DNA of 64,000 bases from DASVTU01 sp036387415 (GTDB taxonomy: Bacteria; Acidobacteriota; Blastocatellia; Pyrinomonadales; Pyrinomonadaceae), in the NCBI GenBank assembly GCA_036387415.1, contig DASVTU010000025.1, positions 1 to 64,000 of the forward strand, written 5' to 3'. The notes below the pieces were generated by a model that was not told where the DNA came from, did no database searches, and worked only from the letters and a program-made list of their open reading frames with translations. The number at the start of each line of letters is the position of its first letter. Position 1 is the first letter of the stretch. This document shows positions 42,249 to 52,100 of the stretch, in pieces. A program made the translations under genes and the position numbers.

Positions 42249-43571
42249 ATGTCTTACAAAACCGACAGACTCATCGAACTCTTTCCCGATGCTTACGCGG
42301 CGGGTGATAAGGAGTCTCTGCTCTATAAGGTGCTGGACGCGTTCGGCGCAGAGTTCATGGTGGCCGACGAGAAGATTAAACGGCTGCTCAAATCTCACTG
42401 GGTGAAGTATGCCGAAGGCGCGGCGCTCGATAATCTGGCGGCCATGTTCGGCGTCACGCGCCGCCAACTGCGAAGCGATAATGCGACGCCCGATGCAGAG
42501 CCGCAATTGGAGCCTGATGAGGATTTTCGTCGTCGCCTGCAATCAATCGTCCCGATGTTTACGGGTGGCGGCACGCGTCGCGCAATCATCGGCGCGGTGC
42601 GTTCGGCTCTCGGATTGCCGTTCGATTTGGATCAACTCAATCTCCCCTCGCCCGCCTTCGACGCGCTGCGCCAAGACCTCGAAGCCCTCGTCACGCTGAC
42701 GGAATTTTCGCCGCAGGGCGACCGCGTGTTGGAGAGCAAAACAAGCGAGGTCGATAACAACACGGCGACAGAACTCGTCCTGACGGTCAAGGCATCGTCG
42801 GTCGAGCAGCGTTTCCCGCGCATCGAATGGACGTTCGACCGTGGCAACGCGCGCACGCTCCGGCTCACACGCCTCGATTCAAATCGTGGCCTCATGTCGC
42901 GCGAAAACTTTACCGTCGAAGCCGGACAGACGCTCGTCCTGACAGCCGTCGACAACGCCGGACGACTCAGCGCCTTCATCAATCTCCGCGACGTGAGCGA
43001 TGCCTTCGTCAATCTCGACGGGACTTCGCCCGCCTTGCTTCCGCCCGTGCCGCCGCAAAAAACACAATGGAGTTTTCGCGCGCAGAGCGGACTCTTTAGC
43101 GAAGACAAAAGCCTCAGTCGCTTCGATGCGGAGACGTTTGACTTGCCGCAGTTTCACGTCGCGCTGACGCGCCTGCGTCTTGAGCCGCTGACCTTCGACG
43201 TGCAAGTGCCGTATTTTCTCGACCGCGCCGTCGCCGCGCTGGTCGAACGCCATCGTTATCCCAAAGACAAAAAAGTTTTCGTCTTCACGGGGATTCCGTT
43301 GGAGCGAATTCAGGATGTGGTAGACCAGACGCGTGCGGCGGGCGTGCGCGGCAGCGTCCATTTCTCGCTGACGTTTCTCGAAGACCACACGATGCACGAC
43401 CGTTTCCGCGCCAATGTCGATTTTCGTCACGCGGAGAACCATCAGACGGCAGACTCTCTGCTCGTCGCCAATGTCAGCCAGCAAACCGAGACGCAGCAGA
43501 TGGACGAACGCCTGACGATTGTCGGCGTGTTCGACGTTTCGACTTTCGGCGGGCCGTTCGGATTTATGTAG
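42249..43571 (+). CDS. Baseplate wedge protein gpI-like
   Basis: The 440-residue protein starts with a tail-protein-I / Afp12-like region. It reads LIELFPDAYAAGDKESLLYK, then GAALDNLAAMFGVTRRQL, then DFRRRLQSIVPMFTGGGT and IIGAVRSALGL. The C-terminal two thirds form beta-rich domains that would hold fibres (LRLEPLTFDVQVPYFLDRAV). It follows gpJ by 75 bases, the conserved order of contractile tails. No strong ribosome site precedes the ATG at 42249. Confidence 0.8.
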   Translation: MSYKTDRLIELFPDAYAAGDKESLLYKVLDAFGAEFMVADEKIKRLLKSHWVKYAEGAALDNLAAMFGVTRRQLRSDNATPDAEPQLEPDEDFRRRLQSIVPMFTGGGTRRAIIGAVRSALGLPFDLDQLNLPSPAFDALRQDLEALVTLTEFSPQGDRVLESKTSEVDNNTATELVLTVKASSVEQRFPRIEWTFDRGNARTLRLTRLDSNRGLMSRENFTVEAGQTLVLTAVDNAGRLSAFINLRDVSDAFVNLDGTSPALLPPVPPQKTQWSFRAQSGLFSEDKSLSRFDAETFDLPQFHVALTRLRLEPLTFDVQVPYFLDRAVAALVERHRYPKDKKVFVFTGIPLERIQDVVDQTRAAGVRGSVHFSLTFLEDHTMHDRFRANVDFRHAENHQTADSLLVANVSQQTETQQMDERLTIVGVFDVSTFGGPFGFM

Positions 43572-43583
43572 AGGGAGATGAAC

Positions 43584-44084
43584 ATGAATGAAGAGATGAA
43601 CATGCGCGGGCACCTGACGCTTCTCATCACCGACCGCGAGGGTCGCATCATCGACGAGCGGCGGCAGCACAACCACATCGTCAAGACGGGGCGCGAGTTG
43701 GTCGCCAAACTCTTTGCCGGAAGCAAAGGCGGCGCACCGCCGAGCGCCGTGACGCACATGGGCGTCGGCACCGACGCCACACCGCCCAACGACGACCAGA
43801 CCGCCCTCATCAAACCGCGCAACGTGAAAGATACCGTCCAGCGAAAACAGATTGATGAGATTACTTATACCGATTTCACCGAAACCACGACGGGCGTCAA
43901 ACGCGTGCGCGCGTCGCTCAAGGCCATATTCGATTTTGAAGAGGCCAACGGCACAGAAGCGTTGCGCGAGGCGGGCATCTTCACCGCCGTCTCCGGCGGC
44001 GTCATGTACAACCGCGTCGTCTTCGATGCCGTCACCAAAACCAACGCCTTCAAGTTGACGCTCCTCTGGGACATTACATTCTGA
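43584..44084 (+). CDS. Tail-collar/fibre-base protein
   Basis: This 166-residue protein ends in a segment shared with many phage tail proteins (AGIFTAVSGGVMYNRVVFD, followed by LTLLWDITF). Such proteins connect fibres to the baseplate. The start at ATG 43584 is favoured because AGGGAG lies at good spacing. Earlier and later Met codons are also present in the repeated MNMNEEMNM region. Acidic and beta-rich; no enzymatic motif. Confidence 0.75.
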   Translation: MNEEMNMRGHLTLLITDREGRIIDERRQHNHIVKTGRELVAKLFAGSKGGAPPSAVTHMGVGTDATPPNDDQTALIKPRNVKDTVQRKQIDEITYTDFTETTTGVKRVRASLKAIFDFEEANGTEALREAGIFTAVSGGVMYNRVVFDAVTKTNAFKLTLLWDITF

Positions 44085-44103
44085 CGATTGAAAGGAAACC
44101 GTT

Positions 44104-45531
44104 ATGGCATTGCAGCCCGATACTCCCTTTCCCAAGAAGCAAGGCGATAACATTCGCTCTAAGGATTGGAACGACGCCGTTAACGAAATCATCCGTCTCG
44201 ACGCGGCCAAGCTCAACCTCGCGGGCGGCCAGATAAACGGCGCGCTCAACGTCTCCGGCAAACTCGGCATCGGCACCAACGCGCCCACCCAACCGCTTAC
44301 CATTCAAAGCGCAGTCGGAACCTACCTCAACCTCAAAGGCGAAAACGGCGCGTATGAAGTGCTCGTCGGCGCAGACAGCGGGGGTGGCATCGTCTCGACC
44401 ATGACGAACCACGACCTGCAACTCCGCGCGGGCAGCAACAGCACCAAAATGATTATCAAGGCCAACGGGAACGTCGGCATCAACGAAACCAATCCGGCAT
44501 CCGCGCGGCTCATCGTCGGAGGTGTGACGAGTTGGAATACCGGACTCGGCCTGACGGGCAATAGCGCGGGCGGCGTCGGGCTGTTTGTGGAAAACACCGC
44601 GCCCGGCGGGCGCAAGTACGCGCTCTTTTCCGGCGGCACGGGAACCACGGTCGGCGTCGGCGGCTTCGGTCTCTACGACGACACGGCAAATGCCTATCGT
44701 CTAGCGATAGACACGTCGGGCAACCTCGGCGTCGGCGTCACAGACCCCGGCTTCAGGCTGGACGTGGCGGGAAGAATCCGTCTGCGTGAGGGCGGCGGGT
44801 CGGCGGGTCTCTGGCTCTACCGCGCCGGAGCAGCCCCGCTCGACAGGGCGTTTATCGGTCTGGCGAGTGATAATTCGGTCGGGTTCTGGGGCAACAACGG
44901 AGCGTCGTGGGGCTTAATAATGGAAACCAACACGGGCAACGTCGGCATCGGCGTCGCCAATCCGGGGCAAAAACTGGAAGTCAATGGAACGCTGCGAATC
45001 CTCACCGGAACCAACCCACTGCTATTCACTTCGACGTGGACGGCATCGCCCGATAGCGTGACCGACCGCGCCGAGATTTGCAACGACACGACAGCGCATA
45101 AATTGCTGATGATTGTCGGCAACCGCGCGACCGGAGGGCCGCGTCGCGTCGGTATCTGGGACCAACTGTTTGTTGCCAACGCGATGGTCACCGGTTCGGA
45201 CGCGCGCCGCAAAGAGGACATCACGCCGCTCAAAGATTCGCTGGCCTCCGTTTTAGCCTTGCGCGGCGTACGCTTCAAGTGGCGCACGACGAGAGAGAAT
45301 GAACCGCAGTCCATCGGTTTAATCGCGCAGGAGGTCGAGGAGGTTTTCCCCGAACTCGTCGAGACGGGCGCGGACGATATGAAGGCCATCAACTATCCCG
45401 GCTTGATTGCGCCGCTCATCGAAGCCGTCAAACAGCAACACCGTGAGATTTCGGAGTTGCGCGACGAACTGCAAAGTTTGAAAACCGACCGCCGCGCCGT
45501 CGCAGTTGAAAGCGAGGATATGAACAGATGA
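44104..45531 (+). CDS. Tail fibre with S74 self-cleaving chaperone
   Basis: The 475-residue protein has a helical/beta shaft start, several Gly-rich beta-helical repeats (LGIGTNAPTQPLTIQSAVG, NVGINETNPASARLIVGG, NLGVGVTDPGFRLDVAGR) and a C-terminal peptidase_S74 domain. The catalytic pair is S365 and K370 in SDARRKEDI; GLIAQEVEEVFPELV follows. In phage tailspikes this domain trimerises the fibre, then cleaves itself off. A ribosome site AAAGGAAA precedes the ATG. This is the probable receptor-binding fibre, setting target range. It is co-translated with a small coiled-coil protein. Confidence 0.9.
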   Translation: MALQPDTPFPKKQGDNIRSKDWNDAVNEIIRLDAAKLNLAGGQINGALNVSGKLGIGTNAPTQPLTIQSAVGTYLNLKGENGAYEVLVGADSGGGIVSTMTNHDLQLRAGSNSTKMIIKANGNVGINETNPASARLIVGGVTSWNTGLGLTGNSAGGVGLFVENTAPGGRKYALFSGGTGTTVGVGGFGLYDDTANAYRLAIDTSGNLGVGVTDPGFRLDVAGRIRLREGGGSAGLWLYRAGAAPLDRAFIGLASDNSVGFWGNNGASWGLIMETNTGNVGIGVANPGQKLEVNGTLRILTGTNPLLFTSTWTASPDSVTDRAEICNDTTAHKLLMIVGNRATGGPRRVGIWDQLFVANAMVTGSDARRKEDITPLKDSLASVLALRGVRFKWRTTRENEPQSIGLIAQEVEEVFPELVETGADDMKAINYPGLIAPLIEAVKQQHREISELRDELQSLKTDRRAVAVESEDMNR

Positions 45532-45767
45532 AAGAGCAGTTGGAAAATAGGTTGAACGAGTTAAAGGCTGAATTCGAGACGGGACAGAGACGCCTCGCAG
45601 AGTTGGACAATCAGGCGACGACGCTCAGGCAGACGCTCCTGCGTATCAGCGGCGCGGTGCAAGTTCTTGAAGAGGAACTATCGAAGGTCAGCGGCGGCGA
45701 CGAGACGGCGAGCGCACAACCGACGCCGACGAACGGAGAAAGACGGACTGCGAGCGCCAGTTCGTAG
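45528..45767 (+). CDS. Small coiled-coil protein
   Basis: The 79-residue protein overlaps the fibre stop (ATGA). Residues 1-55 are a heptad-like coiled coil (LENRLNELKAEFETGQRRLA), and the tail is Ser/Thr/Ala-rich and disordered. It resembles the coiled-coil at the end of the S74 fibre, so it may help fibre trimerisation or attachment. No family is recognised. Confidence 0.65.
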   Translation: MKEQLENRLNELKAEFETGQRRLAELDNQATTLRQTLLRISGAVQVLEEELSKVSGGDETASAQPTPTNGERRTASASS

Positions 45768-45800
45768 AGATAAAACTGCCAGCGGTTCAACACGAAAAAC

Positions 45801-46577
45801 ATGTACGGCAAATTGGACGAGGCACTCAAGACGCTGCTCACGCAGTCGTTGCCGACGCTGTTCGGTGGCGACCAGCCGCCCGTCAAGTTGGCGACGGCGG
45901 GCGACATCTTTGAACTCGACGCCCATTCCGCCGAAGCCGCCACCTCTGAACCGCGTCCCGACGACCGTACAGACAATTTTCCATTCGACCCGACCAAGCC
46001 CGCAGGCCCCTACGCCCTCTCGCAACCGCCCGTGCCCGGCCCGCGCCGCGTGCGCCTGCTGACGCCGCTCAAAGACCGCATCCCTCTGCGCGACGACGAA
46101 GTGGTCTGGGACAAAAACGAGTCGCGGCTTTTCACGCTCGCGCTTCGACCCGAACGCGACCCGTCGAGTTTCAACGGCGTGCAAGTGCTCTACAGCATCA
46201 CCGCCGTCTATCTCAAGTTGAAGGTGGCGCAGAATTTTTCCATCGAGTTACAGTCAACGTCTGAGGCGCAGGTGGACAAGGCCGAATCGCTGGCCGTCGG
46301 CGTCATCGCTTTGAACCGACAGAAGTTGATTGACGAGGGCGGGAGTAGTTTTCAAGATGGCGACTACGGCGTCGAGATTTCGGTCAAGTCGTTCCAACTC
46401 GTCACGGGCGCGGTCGCGCCCAAGAAGCGCACGCTTAACTTCCGTGCCGAAATCGAACTTAAAGCGATGCGTGCACTGGCCGACGACGAAGGCAAACCCA
46501 TCAAACGCATCCGCACGTCGAGCCGCCCCGTTGACCCGTTACGACCCGTTGACATCCATATCGACGTGGAGGCGTAA
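45801..46577 (+). CDS. Putative tail terminator, Afp16/Pvc16-like
   Basis: The 258-residue protein starts MYGKLDEALKTLLTQSLPTL, which recalls the N-terminal helix of the DUF4255/Pvc16 proteins that cap the sheath in eCIS. The following Pro-rich segment links to a beta-rich domain (LYSITAVYLKLKVAQNFSIE; YGVEISVKSFQLVTG). Role is tentative and rests on this resemblance plus cluster membership. An AAA+ ATPase gene, usually nearby in eCIS loci, is missing. Confidence 0.45.
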   Translation: MYGKLDEALKTLLTQSLPTLFGGDQPPVKLATAGDIFELDAHSAEAATSEPRPDDRTDNFPFDPTKPAGPYALSQPPVPGPRRVRLLTPLKDRIPLRDDEVVWDKNESRLFTLALRPERDPSSFNGVQVLYSITAVYLKLKVAQNFSIELQSTSEAQVDKAESLAVGVIALNRQKLIDEGGSSFQDGDYGVEISVKSFQLVTGAVAPKKRTLNFRAEIELKAMRALADDEGKPIKRIRTSSRPVDPLRPVDIHIDVEA

Positions 46578-46582
46578 AGCGC

Positions 46583-49500
46583 ATGAAATCCATCGGCGCG
46601 TCAATTACTTTTAACAACGAACAGCGCGGCGAACAGGAACGTTTCGTCCGCGACCGCGCGGAAGTCATTCAAGTCTTCGGCGACCAAGTGTGGGCTAACA
46701 TCACGCCGGAGCAGGCCGAGACGTTTCGCCAGCAGGGCATCGAAGTACAGTTTCACGAACAGGCTTACTTGGTCGAACTTCCCGGCATCCTCTTCGACCC
46801 CGTGGAAGGCGAGCCGCAACCGCCCGCCGATTTCGCCTTCAACGAACCGCCCGATGGCGAGACCACATACTACCTTGTCCAATTCCAAGCTCCGCCCGAC
46901 CAGGACTGGATTGCCGCGCTCGAAGAAACGGGCGCGACCTATGTCAGCGACGCGCCGCAACAGGTCGGCTTGTTCCGTATGACGACGGACGAGGCCGCGA
47001 GCGTGCGCGAGCAGGAGTTTGTCCGTTGGGTCGGCATTTATCATCCGCTATACGCGCTCGATTTCGTTCTCGCCGGACGCGAAACGCCCTTTTCGGCAGC
47101 CGATTTGTCCGGCGTGCATTTGAACGCGACAAAATACGTCGAAGGCGAAACCGTCACGCTTCAAGTCAAATTCTTCGCAGACCGCACGACGGAGGAGATG
47201 ATTCCCAAAGTAGAGCAAGCCGGAGCGACGGTCGATACCGACACGGGTTACAACCTCATCGTCGTCGCCCCTCCCGAAAACATCATCAACATCTTACGCA
47301 TCCCCGGCGTCAGCGCCGTCGAGCCGTACATCGAACCGAAGATAACTAACCAGCGCGCGGGCGTTCTCATCGGCGCGAATCAGGTGCGAAATTTCGGCAA
47401 CGTCGATTTCCTCGTCAACCTCGACGGCGACGGCGAAATCGTCGGTGTCATGGACACCGGACTCGACAACGGAGCCAACCCACCCGCGCACAGAGATTTC
47501 TTTCTCGACAATACGAACGTCAGCCGCGTGCTCAAGATTAGCAACATCAATTCGCCCAAACCTCCGCAACCGCCCATCATCGCCTCCGACCACTCGCCCC
47601 ACGGCACACACGTCACCGGAAGCATCGCGGGCAACGGCAACGCCGCCATCGCCGCCGTCGCAGCGAATCCGAACCCCAACCCCGACGCCACCATCCCGCG
47701 CGGCATCGCTCCGCGCGCGCGGATTATTTTTCATTCGGTCAACAAAAAACCGCCCGCGCCCAACGCCGTGCCGCCGCTCAGTTTTCGTAACTACGTAAAG
47801 GCGTTGAAGGAGGCATACGAGGGCGGCGCGCGCGTCCATAACAATTCTTGGGCGAACCAGAATCAGAATCGCTACTCGCAGAGCAACTCCGAAGTGCTCG
47901 ACGCCTTCGCCTTCACGCATCCCGATATGCTCATCCTCTTTGCGGCGGGCAACGACGAAGACGATGCCAACAACACGGGCGTTCTCGACATGACGACGCT
48001 CGGCGAATATGCCGTCGCCAAAAACATTCTCTGCATCGGCGCGTGCGAAAACGAAACCGACAAGGACGGCAACTACCGCACCTATCGCGGCTACTACAGC
48101 CAGTACACACACAAGAATTTCGATGCGGTCGCCAAACCCAAACCCGACAAGTTCTTTTCGATGTCGGATTCGGCGGACGACATCGTGCTGTTCAGCAATC
48201 GCGGTCGCGTCGTGGATTTCGCCGCGCCGGGAACCGGACGCGTCAGGCCGGATTTGGTCGCGCCCGGAACCAACATCATGTCCACGCGCCCCGACAAGGC
48301 GAACAAACTGGATGACCCCTTCAAAGACCCTACACCGGGGCCGCCCATGCCTCCGCCGTCGGACAAACCACTCGAATACCGCATCCCGAAAACCGCGCCC
48401 GCCGATTTCTACTACGTCGATTCCGGCACCAGCATGGCGACCCCGCTCGCCTCCGGCGCGAGCCTCCTTGTACGACAGTTTTACCGCACGCGCTTCGCCT
48501 CCCTGCGTCGCCCCTTGCTCGTTGAAGCCTTGCGTCAGGTTAAACCGACAGACCCTCCGCCGCCCGTGAACGACTTGCCGACGGCCTCCACACACGCGAC
48601 GGGCTGCGTACTCGCGTGGATTCGTCCCGTCGCGTCGCCTGCCAGCAACAACATCGTCGCCGCACGTTTCAATCGTGGACTCGTCCGCGTCGGCGATGTG
48701 AAAGAGTTGTTCACCAACGTCGGGGATGCGCCCGCCATCACGGTCGCGTCGCGCGGCGACACCACGTTTCTCGTCCATCGCGCGCAGAATGGCATCGTTA
48801 ATCTTTCGCTCTACGATAAAGATTTGGTCGCCGTGGGCGCGTTTGGAACTGCCGGGACGGTCGCGCTCTCGACCGCCTCCGCGCCGGAGAACGAACGCCG
48901 CCCAACGCTCTGCGTCAACGGCGACGAGGTTGCCGTCTCATGGGTTAAGAAGGACACGGACGAACTTCTCTTTCAACGTTTTCGCGCTGACAAGGGCACG
49001 CCCATCGACGCCAATCCCAAAACCCTCGGCAAATGCACCGCCACGTCTTCGCATCCGTTTCTCGTCCAAACGGGCGCGCGTTACGCGGCGGCGTGGGTGC
49101 GTTTCAGTAGTAACAAATACGAATTGCTGTTTCGCACCGTCGATAGCGCGGGCAAAGTGGAAGGCACGAAGCCGACGGCGCTCGTTGAAGCGCAGACGCT
49201 CGAAATCCGCGACGCGCATCTCGCATGGGACGCGCGACAGAAGCAATACGTCGTCGCGTGGGTTGGCGTCGATGCGAACAACAAACAGAACATTTTCGTG
49301 CAACGCGCGGCGGAAGATGGAACCAAATCGGGCGCGGCGGTCGCGGTCTTGACGGTTGACGTGAATCAAATCATCCGTCGTCCGCGCATCGCGCCGCATC
49401 CAGATAAAGGCTACGTCCTACTGTGGGAAGACAACACACAGACGACGCACGACCTCTATCTCACCTTTCTCGACAAAGACGGTAACCCCGACACAGCGCG

Positions 49501-51715
49501 CATGCCCGCGGGTCGTCTTCAGATTAGCGACACGCCCAAAGACACGTCCGGCTTCTCCGCGTTGGTCGATGCCGACGGCGTACTGCCCTTCTGGCAAAGC
49601 AACGACGAAATCAATTCCGACCTGCTCGGTGTCTATGCGCTCAAGGTGACGCGCGAAGGCGCTTTTCAATCGGAACTCGACCCCAACACGCCGCTCCTCC
49701 AACACGGTCGCTACGTCGCGCATCTCCTCTTCGAGCACGGCGACAAGGCTCTGTTTCACACCGCGCTGGCATGGACGGGCGGCGAGCAATACATGCTTCG
49801 TCTCACGCCGGGAGCCGCCGCCGCAACTGTGAATCTCCAACTCGTCCGCACCAACGCCGACGGAAAACCGCACGGCATCGGCGGCGCGGTCGCCACACGC
49901 TCGCTCCACACCGCAACCATCTATAACGCCATTTCGATGCATTGGACGGGCAACAACATCGTTGCCGCATGCTCGACCGATGTGTCTTCGCATCTCTTTT
50001 TGTTGGACGGAGAAGGTCAAAACGTCCAGACGTTCGGCACATTTGGCAGAGTGGAATTAACTGAGACGCCCGCGCCCGATGTTGCGATTCAAGTGGGACA
50101 GCGAACCGAGAAAAAAGACTCGCGCATCTTCGTGCTCTACGGTCAGCGCAATCAGGCCGCGCCGCACAATCTGCGCTACGCCGTGATGACCGAAGAAGGC
50201 AAGACGACGGGCAAGGGAACTGTCGCCCCGCGCAATCTCGCAAACGGCGATAAGACGCCCGTCCTCGCCGACGGCACGGCACGGCGCGGCTCGTTCCACG
50301 TCTTGAAGACGGACGCGCCCGTCCACTTCATCGCCGCATGGCACAGGCGTGTGCCCGATGCCAACGGCAAAATGTCGATACTCTGGAATCGTTTCAAACT
50401 CGACGGCGAAGCGCAGTCGGGCGTCCCGCAACCGCTCACTGTGACTGGCCTTGCGGGCGAATCCATGAACGCTTGCATCGCGCCGCGCCCAGTGCTTTTC
50501 AACCTCTCGCCGCCTACACCGTCCGACGCCGCCAAAAAGAGCAATCAACGCGAATTCGGACTCGCGTGGCAGCATCGCGCGGCGGACGCCTCGCCGTGGG
50601 AGATTCGTTTCATACGCTTGCAGCGTAGCGGCAAGATTCGAGAGACGAAGAAAGACACGCCGATGAAGGACGTGCCGCTGCTCGCCAAAGCGGGCGAGCA
50701 TTACACGCACCCGCAACTCGTCTGGCACACAGACGGATACGGCCTCGCGTGGCTCGCGCAGGATTCGACGAATAATGCCGCCAATCATCGCCTGTTCTTC
50801 ACCGTCGTCGATGAGAATGGAGCGCGCGTGAGTCTTCCGTCGATAGGAGGCGTGGGCGCACCGTTCACCGTCTCCGATTTTCAAATCAGCGGCGACGACG
50901 CGGACGTGCAATCCTTCCAACTCGTCTGGAACGGTCGCACCTTCCGGCTCGCCTGGACGGAGATTGCCGGAGGAAAACTACGCCAACGGCAGATGGGTCT
51001 TGTCGTTCCTCGACTCGCGGGCGGCATTCCGTTTAACGAACCGTTCCAGCAACCGTCCGCCGCGCTCGTCCGCGCGACGCTCATCAACGGCGCGACCAAC
51101 ATACGCAACACACGCCTTCCCAACATCGGCACAGACCCTAACGACGGTTACGGTTGGGGACGCATCAATCTACGCCAATCACTCTCGCCCGTTCCTCCCG
51201 TCACTTTCCACGTCCGCGACGACGCGGCGGTCGAGAAGGGACGCACGGCGCGTTATCAATTTTCGTTGCCGCCGCAGACGAGTCTCCTGCGCATCACATT
51301 GGTCTGGACAGACCCGCCGCGTCGCACGATTGTCAACAATCTCAATCTTCGCGTGACGGCTCCCGCGTCGGCGCAAGGGGCATCGCGCATCTACGTCGGC
51401 AATCGTTGGCAGACAGGTGCGCTCACGGGCAATCCGCCAGTCAGCGGCCCGCCCTTCAGCGACCCGCTCCCCGACAACCTCGACCCCAAAATCGACCCGT
51501 TTGAAAAGACACACACGATTGAGCAAGTGGTTATCCCTAACCCGCCCGCCGGAGATTATCTGGTCGAAGTCATTGGCGGAGCATTTCTTGAGAGCATGTA
51601 CATGCAACACGCGGGGCAGCCGTTCGCACTGGTCTTCGTCGGCAGCGGCCCCGAAATCCGCACCGCCCGCCGTCTGAGCGCGGCGGCTCCCGCCGAAAAG
51701 CCGTCTGTTTATTGA
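46583..51715 (+). CDS. Giant subtilisin-like serine protease
   Basis: The 1710-residue protein starts six bases after the previous stop and closes the tail cluster. An N-terminal region with two I9-inhibitor-like segments (VQFQAPPDQDWIAALEETGA; VTLQVKFFADRTTEEMIPKV) precedes an S8 catalytic domain. The domain has D291 (GVMDTGLDNG), H340 (HGTHVTG) and S617 (DSGTSMATP). A long stretch of beta-propeller-like repeats (about residues 680-1490; e.g. YAAAWVRFSSNKYELLFRTV) follows, then a terminal beta-sandwich (LLRITLVWTDPP). It has no classical signal peptide, so export by the contractile particle or release by lysis is plausible. Payload or surface attachment are both possible. Confidence 0.88.
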   Translation: MKSIGASITFNNEQRGEQERFVRDRAEVIQVFGDQVWANITPEQAETFRQQGIEVQFHEQAYLVELPGILFDPVEGEPQPPADFAFNEPPDGETTYYLVQFQAPPDQDWIAALEETGATYVSDAPQQVGLFRMTTDEAASVREQEFVRWVGIYHPLYALDFVLAGRETPFSAADLSGVHLNATKYVEGETVTLQVKFFADRTTEEMIPKVEQAGATVDTDTGYNLIVVAPPENIINILRIPGVSAVEPYIEPKITNQRAGVLIGANQVRNFGNVDFLVNLDGDGEIVGVMDTGLDNGANPPAHRDFFLDNTNVSRVLKISNINSPKPPQPPIIASDHSPHGTHVTGSIAGNGNAAIAAVAANPNPNPDATIPRGIAPRARIIFHSVNKKPPAPNAVPPLSFRNYVKALKEAYEGGARVHNNSWANQNQNRYSQSNSEVLDAFAFTHPDMLILFAAGNDEDDANNTGVLDMTTLGEYAVAKNILCIGACENETDKDGNYRTYRGYYSQYTHKNFDAVAKPKPDKFFSMSDSADDIVLFSNRGRVVDFAAPGTGRVRPDLVAPGTNIMSTRPDKANKLDDPFKDPTPGPPMPPPSDKPLEYRIPKTAPADFYYVDSGTSMATPLASGASLLVRQFYRTRFASLRRPLLVEALRQVKPTDPPPPVNDLPTASTHATGCVLAWIRPVASPASNNIVAARFNRGLVRVGDVKELFTNVGDAPAITVASRGDTTFLVHRAQNGIVNLSLYDKDLVAVGAFGTAGTVALSTASAPENERRPTLCVNGDEVAVSWVKKDTDELLFQRFRADKGTPIDANPKTLGKCTATSSHPFLVQTGARYAAAWVRFSSNKYELLFRTVDSAGKVEGTKPTALVEAQTLEIRDAHLAWDARQKQYVVAWVGVDANNKQNIFVQRAAEDGTKSGAAVAVLTVDVNQIIRRPRIAPHPDKGYVLLWEDNTQTTHDLYLTFLDKDGNPDTARMPAGRLQISDTPKDTSGFSALVDADGVLPFWQSNDEINSDLLGVYALKVTREGAFQSELDPNTPLLQHGRYVAHLLFEHGDKALFHTALAWTGGEQYMLRLTPGAAAATVNLQLVRTNADGKPHGIGGAVATRSLHTATIYNAISMHWTGNNIVAACSTDVSSHLFLLDGEGQNVQTFGTFGRVELTETPAPDVAIQVGQRTEKKDSRIFVLYGQRNQAAPHNLRYAVMTEEGKTTGKGTVAPRNLANGDKTPVLADGTARRGSFHVLKTDAPVHFIAAWHRRVPDANGKMSILWNRFKLDGEAQSGVPQPLTVTGLAGESMNACIAPRPVLFNLSPPTPSDAAKKSNQREFGLAWQHRAADASPWEIRFIRLQRSGKIRETKKDTPMKDVPLLAKAGEHYTHPQLVWHTDGYGLAWLAQDSTNNAANHRLFFTVVDENGARVSLPSIGGVGAPFTVSDFQISGDDADVQSFQLVWNGRTFRLAWTEIAGGKLRQRQMGLVVPRLAGGIPFNEPFQQPSAALVRATLINGATNIRNTRLPNIGTDPNDGYGWGRINLRQSLSPVPPVTFHVRDDAAVEKGRTARYQFSLPPQTSLLRITLVWTDPPRRTIVNNLNLRVTAPASAQGASRIYVGNRWQTGALTGNPPVSGPPFSDPLPDNLDPKIDPFEKTHTIEQVVIPNPPAGDYLVEVIGGAFLESMYMQHAGQPFALVFVGSGPEIRTARRLSAAAPAEKPSVY

Positions 51716-52100
51716 TACTCAAGACAAATGCCCGCGCTCTCTCACCGTCCGCGCCCGACACGCTGCTACTTCGACGCGCCGTGAGTTCACGCACGAAGGC
51801 ACGACGTTATGACTTAACGCCTCGCGTCTTAGTACATGCAACCTACTGTGGAACTCCACGTTGTGCCGCCGCCGTGGGTCAAACAAAAATAGAGACACGC
51901 GCGAAATGTCGTGATAATTTTAGGTCGTAAATCCTACGTCGGACGTTTCGCGCCGGAAGTGGTTTTGCGCGGGGCGTGCTTGTCCAGAGGAAAGTTCCAA
52001 TTGAAACGCAAGAGAGCCTGCCCGTCGCGCGGTTTGAGACATGCAAACGCTTGCGCGTCGTTTGTCTTGAGAACATCTTTTGTCTGAGAACATCATTCGG
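51716..52100. other. Gene-free region between tail cluster and alpha-2-macroglobulin operon
   Basis: No coding sequence is convincing. Next to the DUF1175-type gene, TGTCTTGAGAACATCTTT (52063-52080) is directly followed by a shortened copy, TGTCTGAGAACATCATT (52081-52097). It should contain the operon promoter, but I cannot point to a clear sigma-70 pair. Confidence 0.45.

Noticed and set aside
42879..44303. Long antisense reading frame of 474 codons (also at 47294-48778, 34357-35694 and 41265-42542)
   Set aside because: These mirror strong plus-strand genes in GC-rich DNA. Their predicted proteins are Arg/His-rich with no domain and no ribosome site.
26010..51715. Complete prophage
   Set aside because: No capsid, portal, terminase, integrase, replication or lysis gene is present; only tail functions are found.
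26010..51715. Type VI secretion system
   Set aside because: No TssJ/L/M membrane complex, ClpV or TssK genes. The tube, hub and spike genes are separate phage-like genes, not Hcp and VgrG.
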